Source of the DNA: Dromiciops gliroides
Taxonomy: Eukaryota; Chordata; Mammalia; Microbiotheria; Microbiotheriidae
NCBI RefSeq assembly: GCF_019393635.1
Contig: NC_057867.1
Span: 61,398,492-61,462,491, forward strand
Reading direction: 5' to 3'
Length of the DNA: 64,000 nucleotides
Shown here: in pieces, positions 1 to 10,707 of the stretch
Layout: every line of letters begins with the position of its first letter
Numbering within the stretch: the first letter of the stretch is position 1
Position numbers and translations under genes: made by a program
Notes under the pieces: generated by a model
What the model saw: the letters and a program-made list of their open reading frames with translations, nothing else
The model's database searches: none
Told to the model about the DNA's origin: nothing

Positions 1-2470
1 CTGTTCCCTAGTTTCAAATGCAAAACTTGTTCAATGCTCATGTTCAGGTTCCAGGCACTCTGGCTTTTCAGGGCTTCCATGCTGGGTAGGCTGGCTGCAC
101 CACCTTGCCTGAAATCCTGGCTCCAAGCTTGCCATGACTGAATTCCTGTGTCCTATGGGGACCGCCTCTGGCACCTGATAATGGGAAGGACAAGCAATAC
201 AGAACAGAAACAAAAAACCCCAGTACCATTTCTCAGAGCCCTAGTAAAAGAAAGGGAGCAAGGGAAGGAAGTCCTTCCCCTCCCACCACTTCAGTTCACA
301 GCACCCAAACGGTGGGTAAGCTGTGATCTTCATCTCTAGAGGTGGCAGGCGGACTGATGGCAAAGAGAACAGAAGAAAAGAGTGATGGAAAAGAGTGACT
401 AATTCAGTCTTGCTAGTTTGAAAGATGCAGACAACCAATCCCAAAAGGCTACTCCTATCCATATGGTAAGGGAAACAGAAACAATCCAAACATACTCTAA
501 AGGCCCTTCAAAGATGCCCCCTTGTTACCTGAACTAGGTATGTTTAGACAAGCCCAGATTACAGTTACATAAGGGTTTGCTCATGTCTGTATAAAAGTCA
601 AGTGTTTAAATATTTGGTCAATTGACTCACATAGGCAGTAGTCCACTTGTTCTAAGTCTAGTAATTCACAAACATCTGGATCTTCCCAATCTTCTTTCAA
701 ATTATCATGACAGGTGACACTACAGTCTGATAGATTCAGTGACAATACCACTTATGAGCTGTTCTTTCAGATGGTTTCAGAGATCTTTCTTCCCAGATAC
801 GGGAATATTCCTTGATCTTTCTCAAAAAGATCTAGTCTACTTCATAGACTCTGATAGTTGTTTCTCGGGCACACCTCACATCTGACTCTTGCAATGAGAA
901 TGACTTCATCTTCTCACTCAGCAGCTGCATCAAATGGTCCTTTGACTCTTCAAGCACTGGGGTGTAACCCAAGTCAAAGTTCTCTGGATACATTACAGAA
1001 TTTCAAATATCAGGGTTCTTATGGTACTCTCAGTCACCACTTGTTTCAATTTTCTTTCTATTTTTCTATGCTTTAGCAAAAACTGTACAGATGGTTAAAA
1101 TATTCAGATTCTGAGTCCCAGCATGCTACTTACAGTATGCTGCCAGGAACTTGAATAAACTGGAGTTAATCCCAATCAAGGCTGACATAGCGGTATTTTC
1201 TGGATTTGAACATAATAAAAGCCAAAGTATCCACTTCCCTATCAACACTAATAACTTCCTTAGCAAAATTCAGGTTCACAATAATGTAGCCCAAGTAGAA
1301 TAGTACTTGTCACTTAGTTGATAGATTTCTAACCCTTTATGGGGCTGCCACTGAATTTTTCTCAAGTATCTTTTGTAGAATGACTGGAGCACAATAGTCA
1401 CCTGGAATGTGCTGTCCAGTATAGTAGTGCATTTCACATATAAAGTATTTGTTGTCACGTCTGCATGAAGTCATATGAATCCAGGTGGATGGAACCCACA
1501 AGCAATTGGTGTTGAGGTAAAGCTTAGAGTCTCTGGGGCCTGGGAGTAAACTCCAACTCTACTCTCATCTCTATTTTCAGAAATTCAGCTTCTCCCATAC
1601 AAATTAAGCCTTCCTCTCTTGTGTCACTCTAAAGTCCAACAATGCTATAAATGAAGCAGAGGATAGCTCTGTCCATTAACCTGTTCTCTGCTGATGTTGT
1701 GCTTGAATTTAATAGTTACAACCTTTGACCTCTTGACTCTAACTTTTCTTAATGTAACAGTACTTTCTGCTGCTCCCTCTCTCAGCGTGTTTTCTGTGGG
1801 CACTTGCTTTTGAATGGGGGTGATAAGAGGTGGTCACTCCTGCCTGGTTCCTATAGTCCCGATATATAAAGATACCCTGAAGCTAGACTAATTAGAATTT
1901 TACTAAGTTATATTATTCTTTATAGCTTGGAAATCTTTCATAAATTGGCTTACTGTGTCTGGCAACTGATCCTACTCTAGACACTTTTATTTCTCCTTAA
2001 TACCAATTAGATAAACACGAAGCTCCAGCAAGAAGGGGAAAGGTCCTCTGACTTTGTAATTTAATCAGTTACAATGACTAATAGAGAGTGAGGAGCAATA
2101 ATATCTGAGGAAGTAAATAGCTTTAGACTGGCACAATCATGTTGGGGTATACACCCCAACAAACTTTCTAAAATTCCTATCTTATCATGAGTTTTTAAAT
2201 TCTCTTCAAATAACTTACAGAAAAAGGATAGTGCATTATTTTCCTCAGTGACTATTTAACAACTCCCCAAAGTTTTAATAGCACCTTGAAAAATGTTCTC
2301 AGTATCCTTGTCCAAGTCCTGTAGTATTTCACTAACTAGATGTTTGTGTAGCTGTAGTCTCATTGCTACACAACAGTGCTATAGGAATACAATATCTATT
2401 TCACTCAAATCAGTTCTCACACTTGTTACATACACAATATAATAGGTCTATCAGTATAAAATATTCAATG
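1..2470. other. repeat-poor stretch, no gene recognised
   Basis: I see no SINE, LINE or LTR signature here and no open frame longer than about 80 codons. Read on the minus strand, several short stretches have a protein-like look (for example a piece near 2200-2340 reading LHKHLVSEILQDLDKDTEN, and one near 660-760 reading NLKEDWEDPDVCELLDLEQ). They lie in different frames broken by stops, and I could not match them to a family. It may be an old unrecognised pseudogene or chance. Confidence 0.4.
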
Positions 2471-3768
2471 AAGGAGGAAGCAGAGCCAAGATGGGGGATT
2501 AGCAGTAGCCACACAACTACCTCTCAACACTCCCCTCCAAACAACTTTAAAATAACACTTCAAATCAAATTTTGGAGTAGCAGAGTGAACAAAAGGTTGG
2601 GGTGAGAAAACTTGATGTCTGAAAGAGAAGTCTGTGACACTATGGTGGAAGCTTGTCGAAAGCTCACACACATGGCAGTAGCAACAGTGGCCATAGCAGC
2701 AGCAGCTTCAGGAGCTCTCAGCCCACAGACATTAAAGGGATCAGATAACTAGTCAGAAAGAAATTACAGCAGACCCCTTGCTGGCAATGGGTAAAACTGG
2801 CTCTTACTAGCAATTCTACTGTCCACACCCAGGTCTGAGTTGCATTTCCAGGGTGGAAAGGAGCACTAGTGGGAGGTCACAAGGAAGCAGGGGCCCTGAT
2901 CACAGCACTAAAACAGAGAAGAGCAGTAGTATGTGCAGCTGCAGGTGGCCCATCCTGGGTTAAGACCAGAGCATAGATCAAAAGAGCAGTAACCACACCT
3001 CTCCCTGGATCACACCACCTTGAAGGAACAAAAGCTTGCAGACCCCCAAAACTAGTTATGAAAAAAGCAGCAAAAAAGTCTGAAGCTTGGGATAGTGCCT
3101 CACCACACTGAAGTGAGCAAAGCCCAACTTTAACATAAAATTCAAAGTTAAGAAATAGGTTGGAAAAATGAGAAAACAACAAAAAATAATCATTTGACCA
3201 TAAAAAGCTACTGCAGGGGCAGGGAACACCAATACATAGACTCAGAAGAAGACAACAATGTAAAAACTGCTACCAAAAAAATTGGACCCAAGCCAAATAA
3301 GAATCCATAAAGAGTTAAAGAGATAAGAGACATAGAGGAAAAATTGAAAAAAGAAAAGAGAGTGATGCAAGTAAATTATTGAAAGAAGCACAAAAAATTA
3401 CTAAAGACAATGATACCTTAAAAAACAGAATTGGCCTAATGGTAAGAGAGGTACAAAAATTCACTGAAGATAAAAACTCCTTCAAAAGTAGAATTGGCCA
3501 AATTGACAAAGAGATACAAAAATTCACTGAAGAAAAGAACTTCTTGAAAAGTAGAACTGGCCAAATGGAAGAAGTACAAAAGCTCACTGAAGAAAACAAT
3601 TCTTTAAAAATTAGAATTAGACAAGTGGAAGCTAATGACTCCATGAGACACCAAGAGACAATCAAATCATATTCAAAAAATGAAAAAATAAAAATGTGAA
3701 ACTTCTCATTGGAAAAATAACTGACCTGGAAAATAGATCTAGGAGAGATAATTTAAGAATGATTGCAT

Positions 3769-3933
3769 GGGGCAGCTAGGTGGTGCAAGTGGATAGAGCA
3801 CCAGCCCTGGAGTCAGGAGTACCTGAGTTCAAATCCGGCCTCAGACACTTAACACTTACTAGCTGTGTGACCCTGGGCAAGTCACTTAACCCCAGTTGCC
3901 TCACTAAGGGAAAAAAAAAAAAAGAAAAAATCA
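3769..3933 (+). mobile_element. tRNA-derived SINE (WSINE1/MAR1-like) inside L1 ORF1
   Basis: The element runs from the head GGGGCAGCTAGGTGG to an A-rich tail. It is flanked by a 14-bp target-site duplication, AAGAATGATTGCAT, at 3755-3768 and 3934-3947. This shows L1-type target-primed insertion into the older L1. Confidence 0.95.
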
Positions 3934-4004
3934 AAGAATGATTGCATTACCTGAAAGCCATGATCAAAGAAAGCATCTAGACATAATATTTTAAGAAACT
4001 GTTA

Positions 4005-4148
4005 AGGGCAGCTAGGTGGCACAGTGGATAAAGCATCGACACTGGATTCAGGAGGACCTGAATTCAAATCCCACCTAGACACTTGACACTTACTAGTTGT
4101 GTGACCCTGGGCAAGTCACTTAACCCTCATTGCCCCACAAAAAAATAA
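4005..4148 (+). mobile_element. tRNA-derived SINE (WSINE1-like) inside L1 ORF1
   Basis: Same family as the copy at 3769, in its 'gataaagca...cactggattcagg' form, ending in 'ccccacaaaaaaat'. It splits the L1 ORF1 remnant a second time. The flanking duplication is not clear. Confidence 0.92.
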
Positions 4149-5129
4149 ATTGTCATGGAAAACTGCCCTGATATCTTAAAACCAGAAGGTAAAATAGAAA
4201 TTGAAAGAATCCACAAATCATCTCCTGAAAGAAATCCCAAAATTAAAACTCCCAGAAATATTATAGTCAAATTCCAGAGCTCCCAAGTTAAGGAGAAAAT
4301 ACTTCAAGCAATCATGAAGAAATGATTAAAATGTCATGGAGCCACAGATAGGATCACACAAGATTTAGTGGCTTCCACATAAAGGAGCAGAGGACTTGGA
4401 ATATGCTATTCCAGAAGGAAAAGGAGCTAGGATCACAACTAAGGATAAGTTACCTAAAAAAACTGAGTATAGTACTTCAGAGGGTAAATGGACACTTAAT
4501 GAAACAGAGAAATTTCAAGAATTCCTGATGAAAAGACCAGAGATGAATAGAAAATTTGACAATCAAACAGAAGACATAAGAGAAGCATAGAAAGATAAAC
4601 ATGAAAGAGCAATCATAAGGGACTCAAAGTTAAACTGTTTACATTCCTAAATGTAACTCCTAAGGACATTATCATTATTAGGGCAGTGAAAAAGAGTTTA
4701 CATAGACAGGGGTCAAGGGTGTGGGCCAATTATGTTGGAATGATCTCAAAAAAAATTAAGGGGTAAGAAAGAGGGATAGCACTGAAGAGAAGGGAGTAGA
4801 ATGGGGAAATTTTCTCACATAAAGAGGTATACAAAGAAGAGCTTTTACAATGGAGGGGGGAATGGCAGAGGGGTGGTGAGCAACGTTTCAACCTCACTCT
4901 CATGGGAATTGGTTCAAAGAGGGAAAAATATATACACACACTCAATTGGGTATAGAAATAAGCTACTCAATAGGGAAATAGGAGAGTAAGAAGAGAAGGA
5001 GAGAATGATAAAGTGGAGGACAGATTAAGGGAGAGAGTGTTTAAAGAAAAATAGACTTTTGAGGAAAGACAGGATAAAAAGCAAAAGTAAGAAACGGAAT
5101 ATAATGGGATGAAGGGAAATATAGTCAGT

Positions 5130-5620
5130 AGTCATACCTTTGAATGTAAATGGGATGAGCTCACCCATAAAACAGAAGCAGAATAGAATAGAATAGAAAC
5201 AATAATCCAATAATATGTTGTTTACAAGAGACATACTTGAAACAGAAAGACATATAGTTAAAACAAAGGGCTGGAGCTCAATTTAATATGCTTCAGATAA
5301 AGTGAAAAAGGCAGGAGTAGCAATCATTATCTCAGACAAAACTAAAACAAAAGCAGACCTAATTAAAAGAAATCATAGGTGGGGGCAGCTAGGTGGCGCA
5401 GTGGATAAAGCACCGGCCCTGGATTCAGGAATACCTGAGTTCAAATCCGGCCTCAGACACTTGACACTTACTAGCTGTGTGACCCCGGGCAAGTCACTTA
5501 ACCCCCATTGCCCCGCAAAAAAAAAAAAAAAAAAAAGGAAAAAAAAAAAGAAAAAAAAAGAAATCCTAGGGGAAACTACATTTTGCTAAAATACACCCAA
5601 AGAAAATGAAGTAATGTCAA
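5130..5620 (+). pseudogene. L1 ORF2 endonuclease N-terminal remnant
   Basis: The translation includes LNVNGMSSPIK, RDILETERHIVKTKGWSS and KKAGVAIIISDKTKTKADL, which match the start of the L1 apurinic-type endonuclease domain that nicks target DNA. A SINE interrupts it at 5380-5555, and the frame ends where the L1 has lost its middle. The rest of ORF2 does not follow in this copy until the C-terminal part after 9348. Confidence 0.7.
5380..5555 (+). mobile_element. tRNA-derived SINE (WSINE1-like) with long A-rich tail
   Basis: The copy is near consensus and inserted in the L1 endonuclease remnant. The flanking 15-bp duplication is AAAAGAAATCATAGG (5365-5379) and a one-base variant at 5556-5570. 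The tail is about 40 bases of A with scattered G. Confidence 0.95.
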
Positions 5621-5633
5621 AAAATTTTCCAGC

Positions 5634-5991
5634 TGTAACGATTGGAATGACTCCACCTGCTGGATACTTACTGTAGAAGAGTTCTGCCCATGAAGGGAAG
5701 GTCTTTGAGGTCAAGACCAGGAGTCAGGAAGTGACGCGGGCTAGTGGGAGGAGGAAGGAAGAGACTGGCGCTCAGTCTCGCGCTCTTTCCTGAGGACGCT
5801 GGCGGAGAAGGGAGCTAAAAATGTGCTCTCCCTTTAATAGATAGAAATCTAGGCCTTTCTCTCTCTCTTTACCAAATTCTTATTCTCCTTAATAAATGCT
5901 TAAAAGTCTAACTCTTGCTAAAGCTTATAATTTATTGGCGACCACTCATTAGATATTTTAGACAGTTTAGCTAGAATTTTAACCCTTAACA
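5634..5991 (+). repeat. 5' LTR of the ERV
   Basis: This 358-bp repeat has TG...CA ends and matches 8986-9343 at all but one position. It contains several CpGs around 'gtgacgcggg' and 'tctcgcgctc', an AATAAA signal at 5891-5896, and near its end the motif TTGGCGACCACT, which resembles part of a tRNA-Arg primer-binding site. Confidence 0.93.
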
Positions 5992-5993
5992 GA

Positions 5994-6011
5994 TGGCTGA
6001 CCACGAAGAGG
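5994..6011 (+). promoter_or_regulatory. primer-binding-site-like stretch (tRNA-Arg type)
   Basis: The stretch starts with TGG two bases after the left LTR end and reads close to the complement of the 3' end of tRNA-Arg with its CCA. Matching relies on memory of mammalian tRNA-Arg ends, so the primer identity is a moderate-confidence inference. Confidence 0.5.
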
Positions 6012-6157
6012 AAAGCTAAACCTCAGTCTTCTTCTGATCTTCTGGTTGGGTAAGAAATTTCCCCTACCCTTTAAATTGCTAAGTACTGGTGTACTGGCTG
6101 TGTTTTCCCTTTAAATTTTTTCAAATGGACCTTTGAAACACCCTAATTATCTTATTT

Positions 6158-7000
6158 TTGATTTTAGTCTGTTTAACCAGACAAATGGGAGATAAGATCA
6201 TGTTAATGCTTTGTTTTTGTGGATTTTCTTTTTTTCTTTTTATTTTTGTTAAAAGAGCCAGCAACTTACTCACACAAGGAAATATCTCTCCCTCTCCCAA
6301 CCATGCTTTTTCAGAGAAACCTGAAGAGATTCCCGCAGCTTTTCCCAGTTCTAACACTAATTGTTGCTTTAATTTTGCATGCCTGGAGGCAATGACCCAC
6401 CCTCTAGAAGCTTTTAATCCCCTAGCACCTGGAGGCAAAGTGGGGGAAGAGGAATCCAGGCCTGAGTTCAAAATCAAGTCTGATTCAAATTGCTCTGGTC
6501 CCTCCCCTCCTCTCCAGACCCCACCCTCTACTCCTCCTATGGCCAAGCCCATAGCTTCCCCTGCCTGGGAAGTCCAGAGATCTGGTGCGCATGCTCAACT
6601 TTTTCTACCTGCATTTGCAGCTTCAGGCTCAGCCCTTCCCCGGCCTGGCTGTGCTTTTGAGACAATCTTAGAAAACTCTTTAAATTCCAGATATGCTCGT
6701 TTTGTTCATAATTTTGCTAACCTGCTTTTGTCTTTAATTAGTAATCTTATAAAGCATTTGTATGGTGAAAAGCCCGACAGACAATATAGAGGGGTTAAAG
6801 AAGAAAAACTTAAGCTGAATAAGAATGACAGTCAACATAGTTCAAGACTCTGCTTCTTTTGCCATGGAAGGGTATATATTTTACAGAAATGTAGAAGTAA
6901 GCAGCAAGGTATTGATATGAGTATTGGGGATTTTAGATATCGGAATCAAGAGTGTTCTGAATTCACTCAGATTATTAATGTCAGTTCAGAGGTTACATAG
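6158..7000 (+). CDS. ERV internal open frame, possibly gag-derived
   Basis: A frame of 280 codons is open here; the first ATG is at 6185, giving about 271 residues starting MGDKIM. The N-terminal part has a hydrophobic stretch (roughly residues 5-25 from the ATG). A proline-, serine- and alanine-rich middle follows (around PSPPLQTPPSTPPMAKP). Near the end is a short cysteine- and basic-residue-rich segment reminiscent of a retroviral nucleocapsid zinc knuckle. The Met-Gly start and the order basic/proline-rich/knuckle-like would fit a degenerate Gag, but no capsid homology is visible to me. It could equally be a chance or element-specific frame. Expression would be from the left LTR. Confidence 0.35.
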   Translation: MILVCLTRQMGDKIMLMLCFCGFSFFLFIFVKRASNLLTQGNISPSPNHAFSEKPEEIPAAFPSSNTNCCFNFACLEAMTHPLEAFNPLAPGGKVGEEESRPEFKIKSDSNCSGPSPPLQTPPSTPPMAKPIASPAWEVQRSGAHAQLFLPAFAASGSALPRPGCAFETILENSLNSRYARFVHNFANLLLSLISNLIKHLYGEKPDRQYRGVKEEKLKLNKNDSQHSSRLCFFCHGRVYILQKCRSKQQGIDMSIGDFRYRNQECSEFTQIINVSSEVT

Positions 7001-8976
7001 GATTTCTATGCTATTACATATACATTTTGGAATTAATGGTATAGGTTTATTTTCATAGAGATTTTAATGCTTTTGAGATTGTGTCTTATACTTAGTTTCT
7101 AAAACAAGGAGAATATTTGTAAAAGTTTTTTATAGTCATGTGATCAAGTTTATATTTCATAATACTCATTAATATTAAGTTCATGCTCATTTAGATTTCC
7201 TTAGTTTGAATTTCACTGTCTTTTATTGTTCCATGTGTATTTTCTTCTATACATTTATCTAATTTTTAAAAATTGCAAGATGGTTTTGATTTCATAATAC
7301 AATGTTAATTCTAGGAGTATTGTGCTCCCATGTTCTGAGTTGTTTGTTTTTGTTATTTTTTCTCAACTGATTATTTGATCAAACTCTTCAAAGCATTTCC
7401 CTGGCAAATTGGTTGCCATGGCAAGTGTAAATTGATTCTAGAAGTATTATTTTTGATAAGCATATTCCAAAAAAAAAAAAAAAAGAGGGGAACATTTGTA
7501 AAAGTTTTCTTTTTTTAAAAAAAGTTTTCTTTGAGATTCTGTTGTGCTTTAACTTGTATTTAAATATGTTCTGATTTTTCACAAAAGTAATTGTATACTA
7601 AGTACAAAAAAGGGGTATTATTTGAAATTGTTGCATAATTATATATTGTGTTCTGAGTCAAGATGTATTCACATTTTTTATAATCATTTATTATCCTCAA
7701 TTTTTAAATCCATATGAGACTTGGATTATGGGAACTTATCATTTAAGACATTAATTGCCTTTATTCTGAGTTATCAGATGCCAGTTGGCCAAGATGCCAT
7801 CCAATCACAAGAGGAATACATGCAAGAGCAGACACTGAACTGTCACATGAGGGGAGACATGCATGAAGTCAAGGTATGGCCGAGGGAACGGCTTTTGACA
7901 AATGTTGAGGTTGGATTCTCTTGGTTTAATATTTTATTTTATTTTTCCCCACAATATTGTACAGATGGCTGGAAGTATTCATCCCACCCATCTCACTTCT
8001 ACACCTGGCTTCTATGCTCCCTCCTATATGCCTGATGCCATGGACATCTCAATCCCATGCATCTGATTAAGTCTGACTCAGTTTCCTCCAATATGTTCGG
8101 TGGCATGGACATATATTCCATCCACCTATTTTAAGCCTGGCATACTGCATGGACAGTACATATTGCTCAAGTGTGGGAATGCTCATATCCCATCATTTCT
8201 CTGTTCTTTTATGGTAACCCCCATAATTATCTCAGGTGTCATGATAAATAACAGTGTTGAATTTGGCCTTGACACCTGTTACCAATTATATTAGATTTTC
8301 TAATTTCTCATAATGGCATGAGGATAATTAGGCAGATGATGCAAAAAGTGATGAAACAAAGATAAAAATTATTTTTAAAAATTAATATCGCAGCAATTGT
8401 CTTCTCAATTACTCTCCATAAGGGGGGACTATAATAATAATGTAATTTTAAAGAATGGTTCAATTTTTGTTTTATTGTATGTTTCACGTGTTAACAACTA
8501 AGATTCTGTATTCCCTTAGACATGTTTTTGAGAACTTTCATTGTTTGATTTGATTATTGACAAAGCTATTTTAAAGTTGTGTTAAGCTCAATTTTGTAGG
8601 AAATTTCCTGGCTGATTACCAGTATCCACACATCAACCCCTGAAAAGACTTCCATTCCACGACTACACCTAGAGGACATCTGAGAAAAGACTTTCAGAGA
8701 CTTTAAATGAACAGTTTTGATTTGTTGTTTTTGTTGTTTTTTTTTTCTCTTTCTGTTATAATATACACCATCTGTAACATGTATTCTCTGCAGAGGCCCT
8801 CCCTTTGCAAGACTAATGTCAAAGCGTCAGTTCATGAGGACAAAAAATCGCCCCTCTGGACAAAACTTTCCTCTCTTCCTTTTCTATATTGTTGTTCACA
8901 TATTATTAGTTAGCAATAGTTATTATATTGTTTTTACTGTTCCGTCAAGGAAACATTTTGTTTCTTGAGGAACAAC
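7001..8976 (+). other. ERV internal region, no recognisable pol or env
   Basis: This AT-rich stretch between the gag-like frame and the polypurine tract contains only frames of about 100 codons or fewer. I recognise no catalytic motif of protease, reverse transcriptase, RNase H or integrase. A second copy of the polypurine motif AGGGGGGACT lies at 8421-8430. Confidence 0.6.
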
Positions 8977-8985
8977 AGGGGGGAC
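8977..8985 (+). promoter_or_regulatory. 3' polypurine tract of the ERV
   Basis: AGGGGGGAC lies immediately before the right LTR start at 8986. In retroelements this purine run primes plus-strand DNA synthesis. Confidence 0.75.
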
Positions 8986-9343
8986 TGTAACGATTGGAAT
9001 GACGCCACCTGCTGGATACTTACTGTAGAAGAGTTCTGCCCATGAAGGGAAGGTCTTTGAGGTCAAGACCAGGAGTCAGGAAGTGACGCGGGCTAGTGGG
9101 AGGAGGAAGGAAGAGACTGGCGCTCAGTCTCGCGCTCTTTCCTGAGGACGCTGGCGGAGAAGGGAGCTAAAAATGTGCTCTCCCTTTAATAGATAGAAAT
9201 CTAGGCCTTTCTCTCTCTCTTTACCAAATTCTTATTCTCCTTAATAAATGCTTAAAAGTCTAACTCTTGCTAAAGCTTATAATTTATTGGCGACCACTCA
9301 TTAGATATTTTAGACAGTTTAGCTAGAATTTTAACCCTTAACA
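8986..9343 (+). repeat. 3' LTR of the ERV
   Basis: This is the second 358-bp LTR, with one difference from the left copy. The AATAAA signal is at 9243-9248. CAGC follows at 9344-9347 as the right half of the target duplication. Confidence 0.93.
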
Positions 9344-10290
9344 CAGCAAATTTCTCTGATAAAGACCTCATTTCTCAGATATATACTGAGTATAGAACTG
9401 GGTTAAATTTATAAAAATTAGAGGTATCTCCCAACTGATAAATGGACAAAGTATATAAAAGGCTGTTTTCAGAAAAATAAATCAAATATGAAAAAATACT
9501 TTAAATCTCTATTGATTAGAAAAATACAAATTAAATTAACTGATTGCCATCTCACACTTATCAGAAATGACAAATGCTGGAGGGGAAAAGGGGGAAATAA
9601 GTACACTAATAAACTACTGGTAGAGTAGTAAACTGGTCCAACCATTCTGAAGAACAAATTGGAACCATTCTCAAAGGGATATGCGACTGTATGTACCCTT
9701 TGATACAGCAATATCTCTGTTACATCTGTATCCCAAAGAGACCAAAAGAAAAGGACCTTTATGTCCAAAAATATTCATAGCATCTCTTTTTGTGGTGGCA
9801 AAGAATTGGAGATCAACTGGAGAATGGCTGAACAAGTTGTGGCATGATTGTGATGGAATACTATTGTGCTATAAGAAATGACAAGGGTGGTTTCAGAAAA
9901 ACATGGCAAAACACATATGAATTAATGTAAAGTGAAGTGAAAAGAACAATGAGATCATTGTACACAGCAAAAATGTTGTAATGATGATAAAATGTGAAAG
10001 AATTGGATACTCTGATCAATACAATGATCCAAAACAATCCAAAAGACTTGACAAAAAATGCTATCCACCTCCAGAGAGAGAACTGATGAACCCTGAGGGC
10101 AAAGTGAAATATAATTTTCTCACTTTATTTTTCTTGCTTTTTTGCTATATGGCTAATAAAGAAATGTGTTTTGTGTGATTGAACATGTATTATTGATATT
10201 ATATTGCTTGCCTTCTCAGTGGGTAGGGGAAGGTGTTAGAGGGAGGGAGAAAATTTGGAAGTAAAAATTTAAAAGAATATTAAAAATATA

Positions 10291-10534
10291 TAATTTTTAA
10301 GATTAATATTCAATTAAGCAAAAGTTACATCAGAAGGAATTAGTTTGGTTTTAAAAGGAAACATACTAGAAAATAAGCTACCCAATTATAGGATAGAATA
10401 AAAGAAAAAAACATTTTCCTCTCATACAACTTGGGCATCCAAGAAGGACAATCCTAGACGGAGAATCTCTCTGGGACCCCCAAAATACAGAGGGCACCCA
10501 AATATACTCCAAATGAGCCTCCGCATGTAGCCTT
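10291..10534. other. unique sequence
   Basis: No repeat or coding signal is recognised between the L1 end and the next SINE. Confidence 0.5.
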
Positions 10535-10546
10535 TATAACACTCTC

Positions 10547-10695
10547 TTTTTTTCTTTTTTTTCAGGGCAATGAGGGTTAAGTGACTTGCCCAGGGTCACA
10601 CATTAGCAAGTGTCAAGTATCTGAGGCCAGATTTCAACTCAGGTCTTTCTGAATCCAGAGCTGGTGCTTTATGTACTGTGCCACCTAGCTGCCCC
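10547..10695 (-). mobile_element. tRNA-derived SINE, antisense
   Basis: The reverse complement of the SINE body ends in 'ccacctagctgcccc'. A perfect 12-bp duplication, TATAACACTCTC, flanks it at 10535-10546 and 10696-10707. Confidence 0.95.
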
Positions 10696-10707
10696 TATAA
10701 CACTCTC

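Larger units (their letters stand above)
3300..4590 (+). pseudogene. L1 ORF1 remnant with a repeated coiled coil
   Basis: ORF1 of L1 encodes a trimeric RNA-binding chaperone with an N-terminal coiled coil. At 3379-3699 the frame reads as a coiled coil made of about four successive 21-residue units, each carrying a version of 'EVQKFTEDKNSFKSRIGQI'. The later part (3940-4590, reading through 'SNGSHR'-like sequence and ending at a stop after 4588) fits the RNA-binding and C-terminal half. Two SINEs (3769-3933, 4005-4148) interrupt it, and there are stops, so it cannot make a full ORF1 protein. The repeat units are discussed as a finding. Confidence 0.7.
5634..9343 (+). mobile_element. young non-autonomous LTR retroelement (class I ERV-like), full two-LTR form
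   Basis: Two 358-bp direct repeats (5634-5991 and 8986-9343) begin TGTAACG and end TTAACA. They enclose 2994 bp. The 4-bp sequence CAGC occurs on both sides (5630-5633 and 9344-9347), which is the duplication expected for class I (gamma-type) integrases. A primer-binding-site-like stretch follows the left LTR and a polypurine tract precedes the right LTR. The LTRs differ at one of 358 positions, so the insertion is recent on an evolutionary scale. I find no reverse transcriptase, integrase or envelope signature, so it appears defective and would need proteins from elsewhere. It lies inside an older, already deleted L1. Family assignment is inference. Confidence 0.9.
2471..10290 (+). mobile_element. 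L1 LINE with a 5' start, internally deleted, split by three SINEs and an ERV
   Basis: The 5' end shows the L1 start motif 'gagccaagatggg'. A 5'UTR-like stretch, an ORF1 remnant (3300-4590) and the first part of an ORF2 endonuclease (5130-5620) follow. The sequence resumes at 9348 with the last part of ORF2 and the 3'UTR that also appear at 48230-49340. The reverse transcriptase region is missing. Since the ERV target duplication (CAGC) marks a simple insertion, the L1 was already joined from endonuclease to ORF2 C-terminus before the ERV arrived. SINEs sit at 3769-3933, 4005-4148 and 5380-5555. The element is dead: ORF1 is interrupted and most of ORF2 is absent. The outer 5' boundary is uncertain by about 10 bases. 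Confidence 0.85.

Noticed and set aside
5380-5460. tRNA-like heads that could be read as tRNA genes
   Set aside because: They are SINE heads with A and B box remnants followed by SINE bodies and A tails, not free-standing tRNAs.
6121-6552. Minus-strand frame of 143 codons
   Set aside because: Antisense to the ERV internal frame; no family match.
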